From: JANXZS01 sp963797255
GTDB lineage: Bacteria > Acidobacteriota > Terriglobia > Terriglobales > Acidobacteriaceae
Direction of reading: 5' to 3'
NCBI GenBank assembly: GCA_963797255.1
Contig: CAWCOV010000031.1
Span: 62,001 to 126,000, forward strand
DNA length: 64,000 nucleotides
The position numbers were made by a program, and so were the translations under genes. How positions within the stretch are numbered: position 1 is the stretch's first letter; each line of letters opens with the position of its first letter. The notes beneath the pieces are model-generated. The model saw only the letters and a program-made list of their open reading frames with translations, was not told the origin of the DNA and ran no database searches. Below are positions 1 to 7,113 of the stretch, in pieces.

Positions 1-216
1 CAACAGAACTTCTTGGATTGCATCAGGACACGCCAAGCCACAGTGACGCCGGTTGAGGTGGGGCATAACTCGGCGATCCCCGGCCACCTTTGTCTCATCT
101 CGATGCTCACGGGAAGCAAGATTCGCTGGGACGCAAAGGAAGAGAAAATCATCGGGAATCCGCGAGCCAGTAAATTGACAACGCGCGAATACCGCAGCCC
201 CTGGAAGATGAGCTAG
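1..216 (+). CDS. Gfo/Idh/MocA-family oxidoreductase, C-terminal end (partial)
   Basis: The reading frame is open from base 1 to a TAG at 214-216, so this is the 3' end of a gene that begins before the window. The 71 visible residues look like the end of secreted-type Gfo/Idh/MocA oxidoreductases: an N-F-L-D-C-I start, a PVEVGHNSA segment, a small-residue helix, a K-x-R-W-D strand and a terminal YRSPWKM. In that family this C-terminal piece packs against the NAD(P)-binding Rossmann domain, which is not visible here. A DoxX gene follows after 56 bases and another Gfo/Idh/MocA gene follows that, so two paralogues flank DoxX. Substrate unknown; sugar-type oxidoreduction is the family norm. The assignment rests on remembered family patterns, not a search. 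Confidence 0.7.
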   Translation, partial: QQNFLDCIRTRQATVTPVEVGHNSAIPGHLCLISMLTGSKIRWDAKEEKIIGNPRASKLTTREYRSPWKMS

Positions 217-272
217 AACTTGTTGTGCGGCAGCGGATTCTAATCTCTGCCGGTCTGTGGTGGGAGGAGCTC

Positions 273-854
273 TTGAACAATTCTGCAGTTGAGCCTGAGA
301 TCGAGCGGGGGCGCGGCGGACCGGAAGTATCGAATTCGGCGCTGGGCCGCGCAGCCCAATGGGATTACACTTTTGCTTTTTGGGCGTTGCGCTTGTGGCT
401 AGGATTTCGCGCGTTGTTTGTCGGCGTGCAAAAGTTTGCCGCCTACAAAGCGGTAGCGATGCCACTCATCGACCCTTCCACGGGCCAGCCTGACGCGAGC
501 GGCGTGATGGTCAACATCAGCGTCAAATCTTACGCCCTGGCCAACTATGCCGGCATACCGGTGGGACTCCGAGACAAGTTCGCGCATGAGCCGCTGTTTC
601 CCAGTTTTGTCCTGGTGGCATTCGACAAAATGCTGGGGCCATTGTTCATTTTGACGGGGATCATGCTGATCATCGGTCTGGGCACGCGGTTGTCGTTGCT
701 GATCCAGGGCGCTCTGTTCATTGCGCTGACGGTGGGGCTGGTGCTGATCGATCAAAACGATGGAGTGGCATGGCTTGGCATTCACATCGGGCTGGTGGCG
801 GGCGCATTCCTGCTTGCCCGCTACAACCGGTTTGCGGTCCTCAAAAAATGGTAG
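273..854 (+). CDS. DoxX-like integral membrane protein
   Basis: About 193 residues with four hydrophobic spans (near residues 32-52, 107-130, 138-156 and 162-180) and short polar loops, the layout of DoxX/DoxD-like membrane proteins. DoxD is a subunit of thiosulfate:quinone oxidoreductase in archaea, but most bacterial members have no known role. The TTG at 273 is preferred because GGGAGG lies five bases upstream (262-267); an in-frame ATG at 225 has no such site and would add a polar 16-residue extension. The last seven bases overlap the next gene, which suggests translational coupling with the oxidoreductase. Together with the flanking genes it may form a membrane-linked oxidation unit, which is inference. 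Confidence 0.8.
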   Translation: MNNSAVEPEIERGRGGPEVSNSALGRAAQWDYTFAFWALRLWLGFRALFVGVQKFAAYKAVAMPLIDPSTGQPDASGVMVNISVKSYALANYAGIPVGLRDKFAHEPLFPSFVLVAFDKMLGPLFILTGIMLIIGLGTRLSLLIQGALFIALTVGLVLIDQNDGVAWLGIHIGLVAGAFLLARYNRFAVLKKW

Positions 855-2188
855 ACAAGTTGAATCGTCGTGAATTCATCAGCGCGACCGCGGTGGCGGG
901 CGCCGGGTTGCTGCTGGAAGCCTGCAAGTCCGATTCCAGCCAACAGAAAGCTGCGGTCCCTCAGTCTTCGCTGAACAACATCAATGTTGCCCTGATCGGC
1001 TACGGCGAGGAAGGCAAGATCCTCCTCGAATCGTTGCTGAACATTGGTGGCGTGCGAGTTGTGGCCCTGTGCGACATCTGGGAGTATCACCGCGGCGAAG
1101 GGCAGCGCTACCTGCAGAAGCTTGGGAACGAAGTTCGCGCTTACGAAAACTACGAGGACCTCCTGGCGAAGGAAAAGGATCTGCAGGCGGTTGTGATTGC
1201 GACTCCGGACTTCTGGCACGCGCCGATGACGAACACATGCCTCAAGGCCGGTCTGCATGTGTACTGCGAAAAGATGATGAGCGACACGATTGAAGGCGCG
1301 CGCTCCATGGTGCATACCCAGCGCGAGACCGGAAAGCTGTTGCAGATAGGGCATCAGCGCCGGAGCAATCCGCGCTATCTCTTTACCCGAAACCGGCTGC
1401 TGCAGGAGGCGCAGTTTTGCGGGCGGCTCACGGCTATTCAGGGCCAGTGGAACCGGGCAGTGAAAGCAGATTTCGGCTGGCCCAAGAAGTTCGAGATGCC
1501 GGCGAGCATGCTGGCAAAGTACGGGTTCAAGGACATGCACCAGTTCCGCAATTGGCGCTGGTACAAGGGCCTTGGCGGCGGCCCGTTGTCTGACCTGGGG
1601 GCGCACCAGATCGATATTTTCAATTGGTGGATGGGCACCACGCCCAAATCCGTGGTGGCCAGCGGCGGGCTGGACTACTTCAAGAACCATGACTGGTATG
1701 ACAACGCCATGGTGATCTACGAGTATCCGGCGGGCGAAGGAGTGGCTCGGGCGTTCTACCAGGTGCAGAGTACGACCAGCGCAGGCGGCGGCTACTACGA
1801 GTCATTCATGGGCGACGACGGCACCATCAAGATGTCGGAGGACCCGGCGCTCTGCGCCATTTACCGGGAAGCCAGAGCTGAATCTGTCTCCTGGGACGAC
1901 CTGATGCAAAAGGGTTATGTTCGCGCCAAATCCGCATCCGGCGCCGATGCGGCGAAGGTGGACGTGCGGGAGACAGCGCAGCTCGCGGAGTTTGAGATTC
2001 CTGTGTTCTTCAATAAGCCGCCGCATCAGCCGCACCTGGAGAATTTCTTCAATGCTATCCGGGGTACGGCGAAGTTGAACTGCCCTGCGGATGAGGCTTT
2101 CACGAGCGAGTACGTAGTCCATAAGGCCAACGAAGCGGTGGCCGCCGAGAAGAAGATTTCGATCACCAGCGAAGAAGTGAAAGCCTGA
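848..2188 (+). CDS. Tat-exported Gfo/Idh/MocA-family oxidoreductase
   Basis: 446 residues. The N-terminus has a twin-arginine motif (NRREF, R7-R8), a hydrophobic stretch and a lipobox-like LLEAC with C26, so the protein is probably exported folded with its NAD(P) cofactor and perhaps lipidated. A Rossmann strand with G-Y-G-E-E-G follows near residue 46, then VYCEK, the EKP-like motif of the family, and a long alpha/beta C-terminal domain. Family members oxidise or reduce sugars, inositols and related polyols; the substrate cannot be read here. The ATG at 848 starts inside the DoxX gene, and the discoidin gene follows four bases after the stop, so all are likely one transcript. Confidence 0.88.
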   Translation: MVDKLNRREFISATAVAGAGLLLEACKSDSSQQKAAVPQSSLNNINVALIGYGEEGKILLESLLNIGGVRVVALCDIWEYHRGEGQRYLQKLGNEVRAYENYEDLLAKEKDLQAVVIATPDFWHAPMTNTCLKAGLHVYCEKMMSDTIEGARSMVHTQRETGKLLQIGHQRRSNPRYLFTRNRLLQEAQFCGRLTAIQGQWNRAVKADFGWPKKFEMPASMLAKYGFKDMHQFRNWRWYKGLGGGPLSDLGAHQIDIFNWWMGTTPKSVVASGGLDYFKNHDWYDNAMVIYEYPAGEGVARAFYQVQSTTSAGGGYYESFMGDDGTIKMSEDPALCAIYREARAESVSWDDLMQKGYVRAKSASGADAAKVDVRETAQLAEFEIPVFFNKPPHQPHLENFFNAIRGTAKLNCPADEAFTSEYVVHKANEAVAAEKKISITSEEVKA

Positions 2189-2192
2189 GACT

Positions 2193-2861
2193 ATGAAAAA
2201 GATACTTTCCCGCCAATTTCCTCTATGGGCGACGGTGCTTGTTGCCACATCCGTTCTGGCACAAACCACGGTGCCGCTGAAGACCCAGCTGCCCCGCCCT
2301 CTTTTTGTCGGCACGCCTGTCCCGCTCAATGTGCCGAATCTTGAGCCCCCGACGAAGGGAAAGCGCCCCGACTTCATGGTTCCCGCAGGGACGGTGAACC
2401 TGGCCAAAGGGAAGAAAGTCACAGCCAGCGACAGTAATCCCGTGGTGGGCACGCTGGACATGGTCACGGATGGCGACAAGGCTGGCGATGAAGGATCGTG
2501 GGTTGAGCTTGGGCCGGGGAAACAATGGCTGCAGATCGATCTCGCCAAGTCAGCGAACATTTTTGCAGTTCTCGTGTGGCACTTCCACTCGCAGGCGCGC
2601 GTGTACCGCGACGTTATTGCGCAGGTCTCCGATGATCCCACGTTCAAGTCAGGCGTGACGACCATCTTCAATAGCGACTTTAAGAACGAGACGGGCGCAG
2701 GCGCGGGCAAGGACCTGAACTACGTCGAGACCTACCAGGGCAAGCTTATCGACGCCAAGGGCACGAAGGGGCGCTACGTCCGTTTCTACAGCAATGGGAA
2801 TACCACCAATAAATTGAACGACTACATCGAGGTGGAAGTGTGGGGCAAGCCTGCCGCCTGA
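2193..2861 (+). CDS. Secreted protein with a discoidin (F5/8 type C-like) domain
   Basis: 222 residues. The N-terminus (MKK, hydrophobic core, cut after VLAQ near residue 24) is a Sec signal peptide. A low-complexity linker rich in proline and lysine follows. From about residue 70 the sequence has discoidin jelly-roll features: NLAKGKKVTAS, a TDGD turn, WVELGPGKQWLQIDL, a central WHFH strand, and a closing RYVRFYSNG with a short EVEVWG strand. Such domains usually bind carbohydrate or surfaces and are often attached to glycan-active proteins. Placed four bases after an exported Gfo/Idh/MocA protein, it may present or bind the same sugar substrate, which is inference. No catalytic residues were recognised. 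Confidence 0.8.
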   Translation: MKKILSRQFPLWATVLVATSVLAQTTVPLKTQLPRPLFVGTPVPLNVPNLEPPTKGKRPDFMVPAGTVNLAKGKKVTASDSNPVVGTLDMVTDGDKAGDEGSWVELGPGKQWLQIDLAKSANIFAVLVWHFHSQARVYRDVIAQVSDDPTFKSGVTTIFNSDFKNETGAGAGKDLNYVETYQGKLIDAKGTKGRYVRFYSNGNTTNKLNDYIEVEVWGKPAA

Positions 2862-2871
2862 GTTCCCGCGC

Positions 2872-4377
2872 GTGAGTTGCGCTGTGATGGAAGCTGCGGT
2901 CTACCGTTGGCCTTGGGCGCGGTGGGCCGCCTTCATTTTGGTCGCGCTGATAGGGCTGGCTGTCCGCCTGCCACAACTGGGAGCACGGCCCATGCATACG
3001 GATGAGGCCGTGAATGCCTATATCGTTGGTCGTCTGCTTGCCGGGGAGGCATACACCTACGATCCACAGGACCGCCATGGTCCCGCGCTCGCGGCGCTCG
3101 CTTTACCGCTTGCGAGGATGCAGGGGGCACGGTCGTTCTCTGAGCTGACGGAAGCGAAGTTGCGGGTTACTTCGGTCTTGGCCGGGACCATCACGATCCT
3201 TCTGTTTGGCGCCGCTACTGAGATATTCGGCTTCCTGCCCTGTCTGCTCGCAGCCGTGCTGTTTACCTTCGCTCCGCTGCCCGTCTACTACGACAGGGAC
3301 TTCATCCATGAGCCACTGTTCTGTGCGGCAGTGTTTGGGCTGATCCTGTCAAGTTGGCGAGCTGCGACGAAGCGTTCCGTGATGCATGCGGTGCTCGCAG
3401 GCACGTGCGCCGCCTTTCTGCTCGCTGCCAAGGAAACTGCCGTCCTGCACATCTTCGCGCTGGGCGCCGCGGGGATGTGCGCCTATCTTCTGGATAGGCG
3501 CTTTAAGAAGCCGGTCCGTGTGTCGCGGGCGGTACCGCTGCTGGTTGCCGCGGCTTCTGCGTTTGTGGTGATCATCGTCATTCTGTTCACATGGTTCGGC
3601 AAAAATGGAAACGCATTGCCGGCTCTGCTGCACGCGGTCCCGGCCGTGTTAACGCGGGCGGGCGGTCAGGGCCATGAGAAGTCATTCTGGTATTACGGCC
3701 GCCTTCTGACCGGCGGCTGGTCGGGCGGAATGGTGGTGGCCCTTGCCTGCATGGGTCTCATCATCAGCCTGAAGCAGCGCACGGCTCCTGCTTACCAGTG
3801 GCTGGCGTTTTACGGCTTGTTGCTGGGCGCAATCTATAGCCTGATTCCCTATAAGACGCCATGGCTGGCGCTCAATCTCTGGCTACCGCTTTCACTCTTT
3901 GCGGCCAAGGCAATCGTGGCAGCATGGCATCTGGCCACAAGGCAGTTGAGTTCACGCATAGCCCTCCCCGTGTCCTTCAGTCTCGCGGTCGCAGCTGGAG
4001 TGTTGATTGCGCATGACACCCGCGAACGCGTTTTTTTGAAGCCTGCAGACGAAAGCAACCCCTATGCCTATGCACAGACTTCGGACGACATCGTAGGACT
4101 GCCGGCAGAGATAATGGATCTTGCACGCCGCGATGGCATAAGTGCTCCTCGCATCGCCGTGATTGCTTCTGATCCATGGCCGCTGCCGTGGTACCTGCGC
4201 CACTTCCACCAGGTGGGGTACTGGCAGCCTGGCCAGCAGGTGGAAGATGCAGATTACGTCATTACTTCCGGTGAGGCGTCGGAACAATACGCCGATCGAT
4301 TACGAAAACTCCGTCCGGAATTCTTCGGGATCCGTCCGGGGGTGCTCATGTTGTTGTGGTCGCCGGAGCCGAAATAG
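2872..4377 (+). CDS. Agl23/TIGR03663-type multispanning membrane protein (GT39-like)
   Basis: About 500 residues with roughly ten hydrophobic spans. The first external loop carries the MHTDEAVNA motif with paired acidic residues after the first span, as in TIGR03663 proteins ('flippase activity-associated protein Agl23') and, more distantly, the GT-C dolichyl-phosphate-mannose transferase fold. GT-C enzymes use an acidic pair in this loop to transfer sugar from a lipid carrier. The C-terminal 120 residues form a soluble periplasmic-type domain (RIAVIASDPWPLPWYL). The start may be GTG 2872 or ATG 2887. It lies ten bases after the discoidin gene and six before apbE. A role in glycosylating an exported product of this operon is possible but unproven. 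Confidence 0.75.
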   Translation: MSCAVMEAAVYRWPWARWAAFILVALIGLAVRLPQLGARPMHTDEAVNAYIVGRLLAGEAYTYDPQDRHGPALAALALPLARMQGARSFSELTEAKLRVTSVLAGTITILLFGAATEIFGFLPCLLAAVLFTFAPLPVYYDRDFIHEPLFCAAVFGLILSSWRAATKRSVMHAVLAGTCAAFLLAAKETAVLHIFALGAAGMCAYLLDRRFKKPVRVSRAVPLLVAAASAFVVIIVILFTWFGKNGNALPALLHAVPAVLTRAGGQGHEKSFWYYGRLLTGGWSGGMVVALACMGLIISLKQRTAPAYQWLAFYGLLLGAIYSLIPYKTPWLALNLWLPLSLFAAKAIVAAWHLATRQLSSRIALPVSFSLAVAAGVLIAHDTRERVFLKPADESNPYAYAQTSDDIVGLPAEIMDLARRDGISAPRIAVIASDPWPLPWYLRHFHQVGYWQPGQQVEDADYVITSGEASEQYADRLRKLRPEFFGIRPGVLMLLWSPEPK

Positions 4378-4383
4378 ACCTGT

Positions 4384-5214
4384 ATGTCTGAAATTCATTC
4401 GTTCAATCACGCGGCCATGGCAACCCACTTTCAGGTGCGCATCTGCCGAGAAGAGAGAACTTACGCGGCGCAGGCTGTACAGGCAGCGTTCGACCTTGTG
4501 GATGCGCTTGAATCGCGTCTAAGCCGATTTCGGCGTAACAGTGACGTCGCACGGATTGCAGATCTGGCGGAGGGCGAAACGATGCGGTTGAGCGAACCGC
4601 TATTCGCGTGCCTCCAGATTGGGAAGCGAATGGAAGAGGTCACCGGCAGCGCCTTCAGTCCCACGCCGGCAGCGCTCCAGACTCAGGCCAGTCTTCCGCA
4701 ATGGGAACTACTGCGAAGTGAACAGTCCATACGCTGTCTGCGCGGGAAATTGCAGTTCGACCTGGGCGCCGTCGGCAAGGGGTTTGCTCTTGACCGGATG
4801 GCTGAACTGCTCCGCGAATGGGATTGCTCCTCGTTCCTGCTGATTGCGGGCGGCAGTAGCATTTTGGCGGGAGATCCGCCGGCCGCCTTGCCTGGGTGGT
4901 CCTGCGGACTGGGTGAGGACGACGCGTCGCAGCGATACTATCTGACTCACGCGTCGTTAAGCGGTTCAGGCCTGGCGGTGCAAGGAGAGCATATTCTCGA
5001 TCCACGGACCGGCCGTGCAGCACTGCGGCAAAAGCGTGCGTGGGTCTTGGCCGATACCGCTTCCGAATCGGATGCGTTGTCCACTGCATGCATGGTTCTG
5101 AGTGAGCCAGAATTGCAGCGGTTGCTTGATCAGTCCGATAGATGGCTGGCTTTCCTCGCTACAGATGAAGGTGCCACCCCGCTGGGAAATCGCACTCTGC
5201 CGATGCGAGCCTGA
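4384..5214 (+). CDS. apbE: FAD:protein FMN transferase (ApbE)
   Basis: 276 residues. ApbE covalently attaches FMN from FAD to threonine or serine of target flavoproteins outside the membrane. Family marks are in order: an N-terminal M-A-T-H-F start of the flavin-binding fold, FDLGAVGKGFALDRMA, IAGGSSIL (normally GGN-type), the HILDPRTGRAA loop, and ASESDALSTA, the Asp/Thr magnesium motif. No signal peptide or lipobox is evident, which is unusual because many ApbE proteins are periplasmic. It closes the operon, six bases after the Agl23-type gene. No FMN-binding-domain target was recognised in the window. Confidence 0.88.
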   Translation: MSEIHSFNHAAMATHFQVRICREERTYAAQAVQAAFDLVDALESRLSRFRRNSDVARIADLAEGETMRLSEPLFACLQIGKRMEEVTGSAFSPTPAALQTQASLPQWELLRSEQSIRCLRGKLQFDLGAVGKGFALDRMAELLREWDCSSFLLIAGGSSILAGDPPAALPGWSCGLGEDDASQRYYLTHASLSGSGLAVQGEHILDPRTGRAALRQKRAWVLADTASESDALSTACMVLSEPELQRLLDQSDRWLAFLATDEGATPLGNRTLPMRA

Positions 5215-5595
5215 AATTTCCGGTCCCGGTTTGCAAAAATATTACTCTGCGCCATTCCAAAATATTCTACTAGCCCGATCGCGAATGGAAACCAGCCCGA
5301 CATGATGGCGATTTCCGGTCCCGACGGTATAAAGACCGCACATATTATGAAACCGTGATTGCACTTGTGCCCCGGGACTTGCCCGCTGGCTTTGCCAGTC
5401 GCGGCAATTGAGTTAAGCCGGGATACCTCGGTGTTATTGTGTTGTGAAGCAATTATTTCAATGTTTTGTGGTATCTGAGGATCTAGATCGCTGGAATTCA
5501 GAAGCGTTCATCCAACTCGCGATCCGGACCTATCGACAGCAGCGAAACACGCTCAACGGTCGCGCACCGATCGTCATTCATATTGGGGTCCAAAC
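5215..5595 (+). other. Intergenic region between apbE and the amidohydrolase
   Basis: No coding sequence with credible family features was recognised. A 13-base direct repeat (ATTTCCGGTCCCG) occurs at 5216-5228 and 5311-5323. AT-rich patches around 5230-5275 and 5330-5350 could hold a promoter for the amidohydrolase, but no convincing -35/-10 pair was identified. Confidence 0.4.
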
Positions 5596-5630
5596 ATGTT
5601 GCCGCACTTTAAAAACTTCTTCTCGCGCTC

Positions 5631-6614
5631 GTGTGCGCTTTGGCCGTCGTAGCCTCTTACACTTTCTCCTTAGCTCAAAACACAAGCACGCATGTTCCTC
5701 CGGTCATCGACGTTCACGTTCACGCCATGGATGAGTCCTTTCCCGGTATGGGAGAGATGTGCCCAAACACGCCAAAATTCACGGCGTCGGATCCCAGCAC
5801 CAAAGAAGCCACTTTCGGTTGGGTGCAGGAGGAGTGCACACCGAAGCTCTATCCGGCAGCGAAGGGTGAATATCTCAAGGACATGGTTGCAGAGATGGAG
5901 CGCCTAAACGTTACGGCCATTGTGTTTGGTGATCCCAAGAGTGTGCAGAAGTGGAGAGACGCGGCGCCGGGCCGGGTGATTCCCGGCACCAGCTTTAACG
6001 AAGGCATGGAACCGGGAAAGCGCGTCGCGCTCGACGAGTTGCGCAAAGACTTCAAGACAGACGGATTCAAGGTAATGGGCGAGATAGGGTTACAGTATGA
6101 GGGCGTGTCGCCGAGCGATCCATCTGTGGATCAGTACTTCGCTCTCGCCGAAGAACTCGACATACCGGTGGCGATTCACATGGGTACTGGCGGCTCGGGT
6201 CGCGCGAACGTCGCGATGCCCAAGTTTCGCGGCTCGATGGGCAATCCGCTGCTGCTGGAAGAGCTACTGGCCCGACGTCCTAAACTGCGCGTGCAAGTGA
6301 TGCATGCGGGCTACCCGATGATCGACAACATGCTCACGCTGCTGCAGGCCAACTCGCATGTGTATGTCGATGTCGCCGGTCTGATCTGGAGCTATCCCAT
6401 CAAGGAAGTCAATCGCTATATCGAACGTCTGGTAGACGCCGGATCCGAGGACCGCATCATGTTCGGCACTGACCAGATGGAGTGGCCGAAGCTGATGGCA
6501 TATTCGATCAGCATCATCCAAAACGCGGACTACCTGACGCCGGAGCAGAAACGCGACATTCTTTATAACAATGCGGCCCGGTTCCTGCGGCTCGATACAA
6601 CAAAAGCAAAGTAA
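5631..6614 (+). CDS. Amidohydrolase-2 family metal-dependent hydrolase; signal peptide interrupted by frameshift
   Basis: The open frame gives about 327 residues from a GTG at 5631. The mature part carries the TIM-barrel amidohydrolase pattern: an HVHA metal motif in the first strand, GEIGLQY, IHMG, MHAGYP and FGTDQMEWP, which supply the usual His, His and Asp ligands. Such enzymes hydrolyse or decarboxylate small cyclic or aromatic substrates; the substrate is unknown. The GTG start leaves a truncated leader. An ATG at 5596 opens MLPHF, and one extra A in the A-run at 5611-5615 would join it to KKLLLALVCALAVV and the rest, a complete Sec signal peptide. The natural gene is therefore probably 5596-6614 with a one-base deletion, or a sequencing error. 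Confidence 0.8.
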   Translation: MCALAVVASYTFSLAQNTSTHVPPVIDVHVHAMDESFPGMGEMCPNTPKFTASDPSTKEATFGWVQEECTPKLYPAAKGEYLKDMVAEMERLNVTAIVFGDPKSVQKWRDAAPGRVIPGTSFNEGMEPGKRVALDELRKDFKTDGFKVMGEIGLQYEGVSPSDPSVDQYFALAEELDIPVAIHMGTGGSGRANVAMPKFRGSMGNPLLLEELLARRPKLRVQVMHAGYPMIDNMLTLLQANSHVYVDVAGLIWSYPIKEVNRYIERLVDAGSEDRIMFGTDQMEWPKLMAYSISIIQNADYLTPEQKRDILYNNAARFLRLDTTKAK

Positions 6615-7113
6615 AGCAAGTGACCTGAGTTTTTGCTTTGAACTTGGGGCGATTGGAAGGGTGGCTCTATGATTGTCGAGATCAGAGTCTGTCGATCTTT
6701 CTGAGTTCTCGCTATCAATAAGTAGCCCGAAAAAGACTGTCAAGCGATCTACCCTATCGCTACCGTATCGAAGAACCTCTTCTTAAAGACGGGGGCTCCG
6801 GTTGTATAGTGGGCCATTCGTCAATTACTCATTAATAACAGTCGGAAGATTTGTCATAACACGGTGAAGGACTGTTTTGGCAGCGAGCCGCCGAATGCGA
6901 TTCCCACATGGAGAGTGATCCTCGCCTGCAGATAATGTCACAGGCTTTCGCGTCCCGCTCATTTCTCAAACAAGAGCGATCGCCGGCGTGACGGAGATGT
7001 TCGCGCCCGACTTTGTTTTCTGGCAGGTTCAGGAACTAAGCCTAGCTTTTCACTAGTGCACAGTGGCCGCCTGTTGAAGTACATTGGCCGTCAGGGGGCC
7101 ATTCCTTCCCTCG
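6615..7113 (+). other. Intergenic region upstream of the ADOP permease
   Basis: Roughly 500 bases with no credible gene. A weak inverted repeat (AAAGCAA at 6613-6619, TTGCTTT at 6633-6639) sits at the amidohydrolase stop codon and might act as a poor terminator. Nothing else was recognised; the promoter of the permease gene presumably lies here. Confidence 0.4.

Noticed and set aside
821..1690. 289-codon open frame on the minus strand opposite the Gfo/Idh/MocA gene
   Set aside because: It is a shadow of the plus-strand gene: histidine- and glutamine-rich, no family motifs, and the plus-strand product is clearly real.
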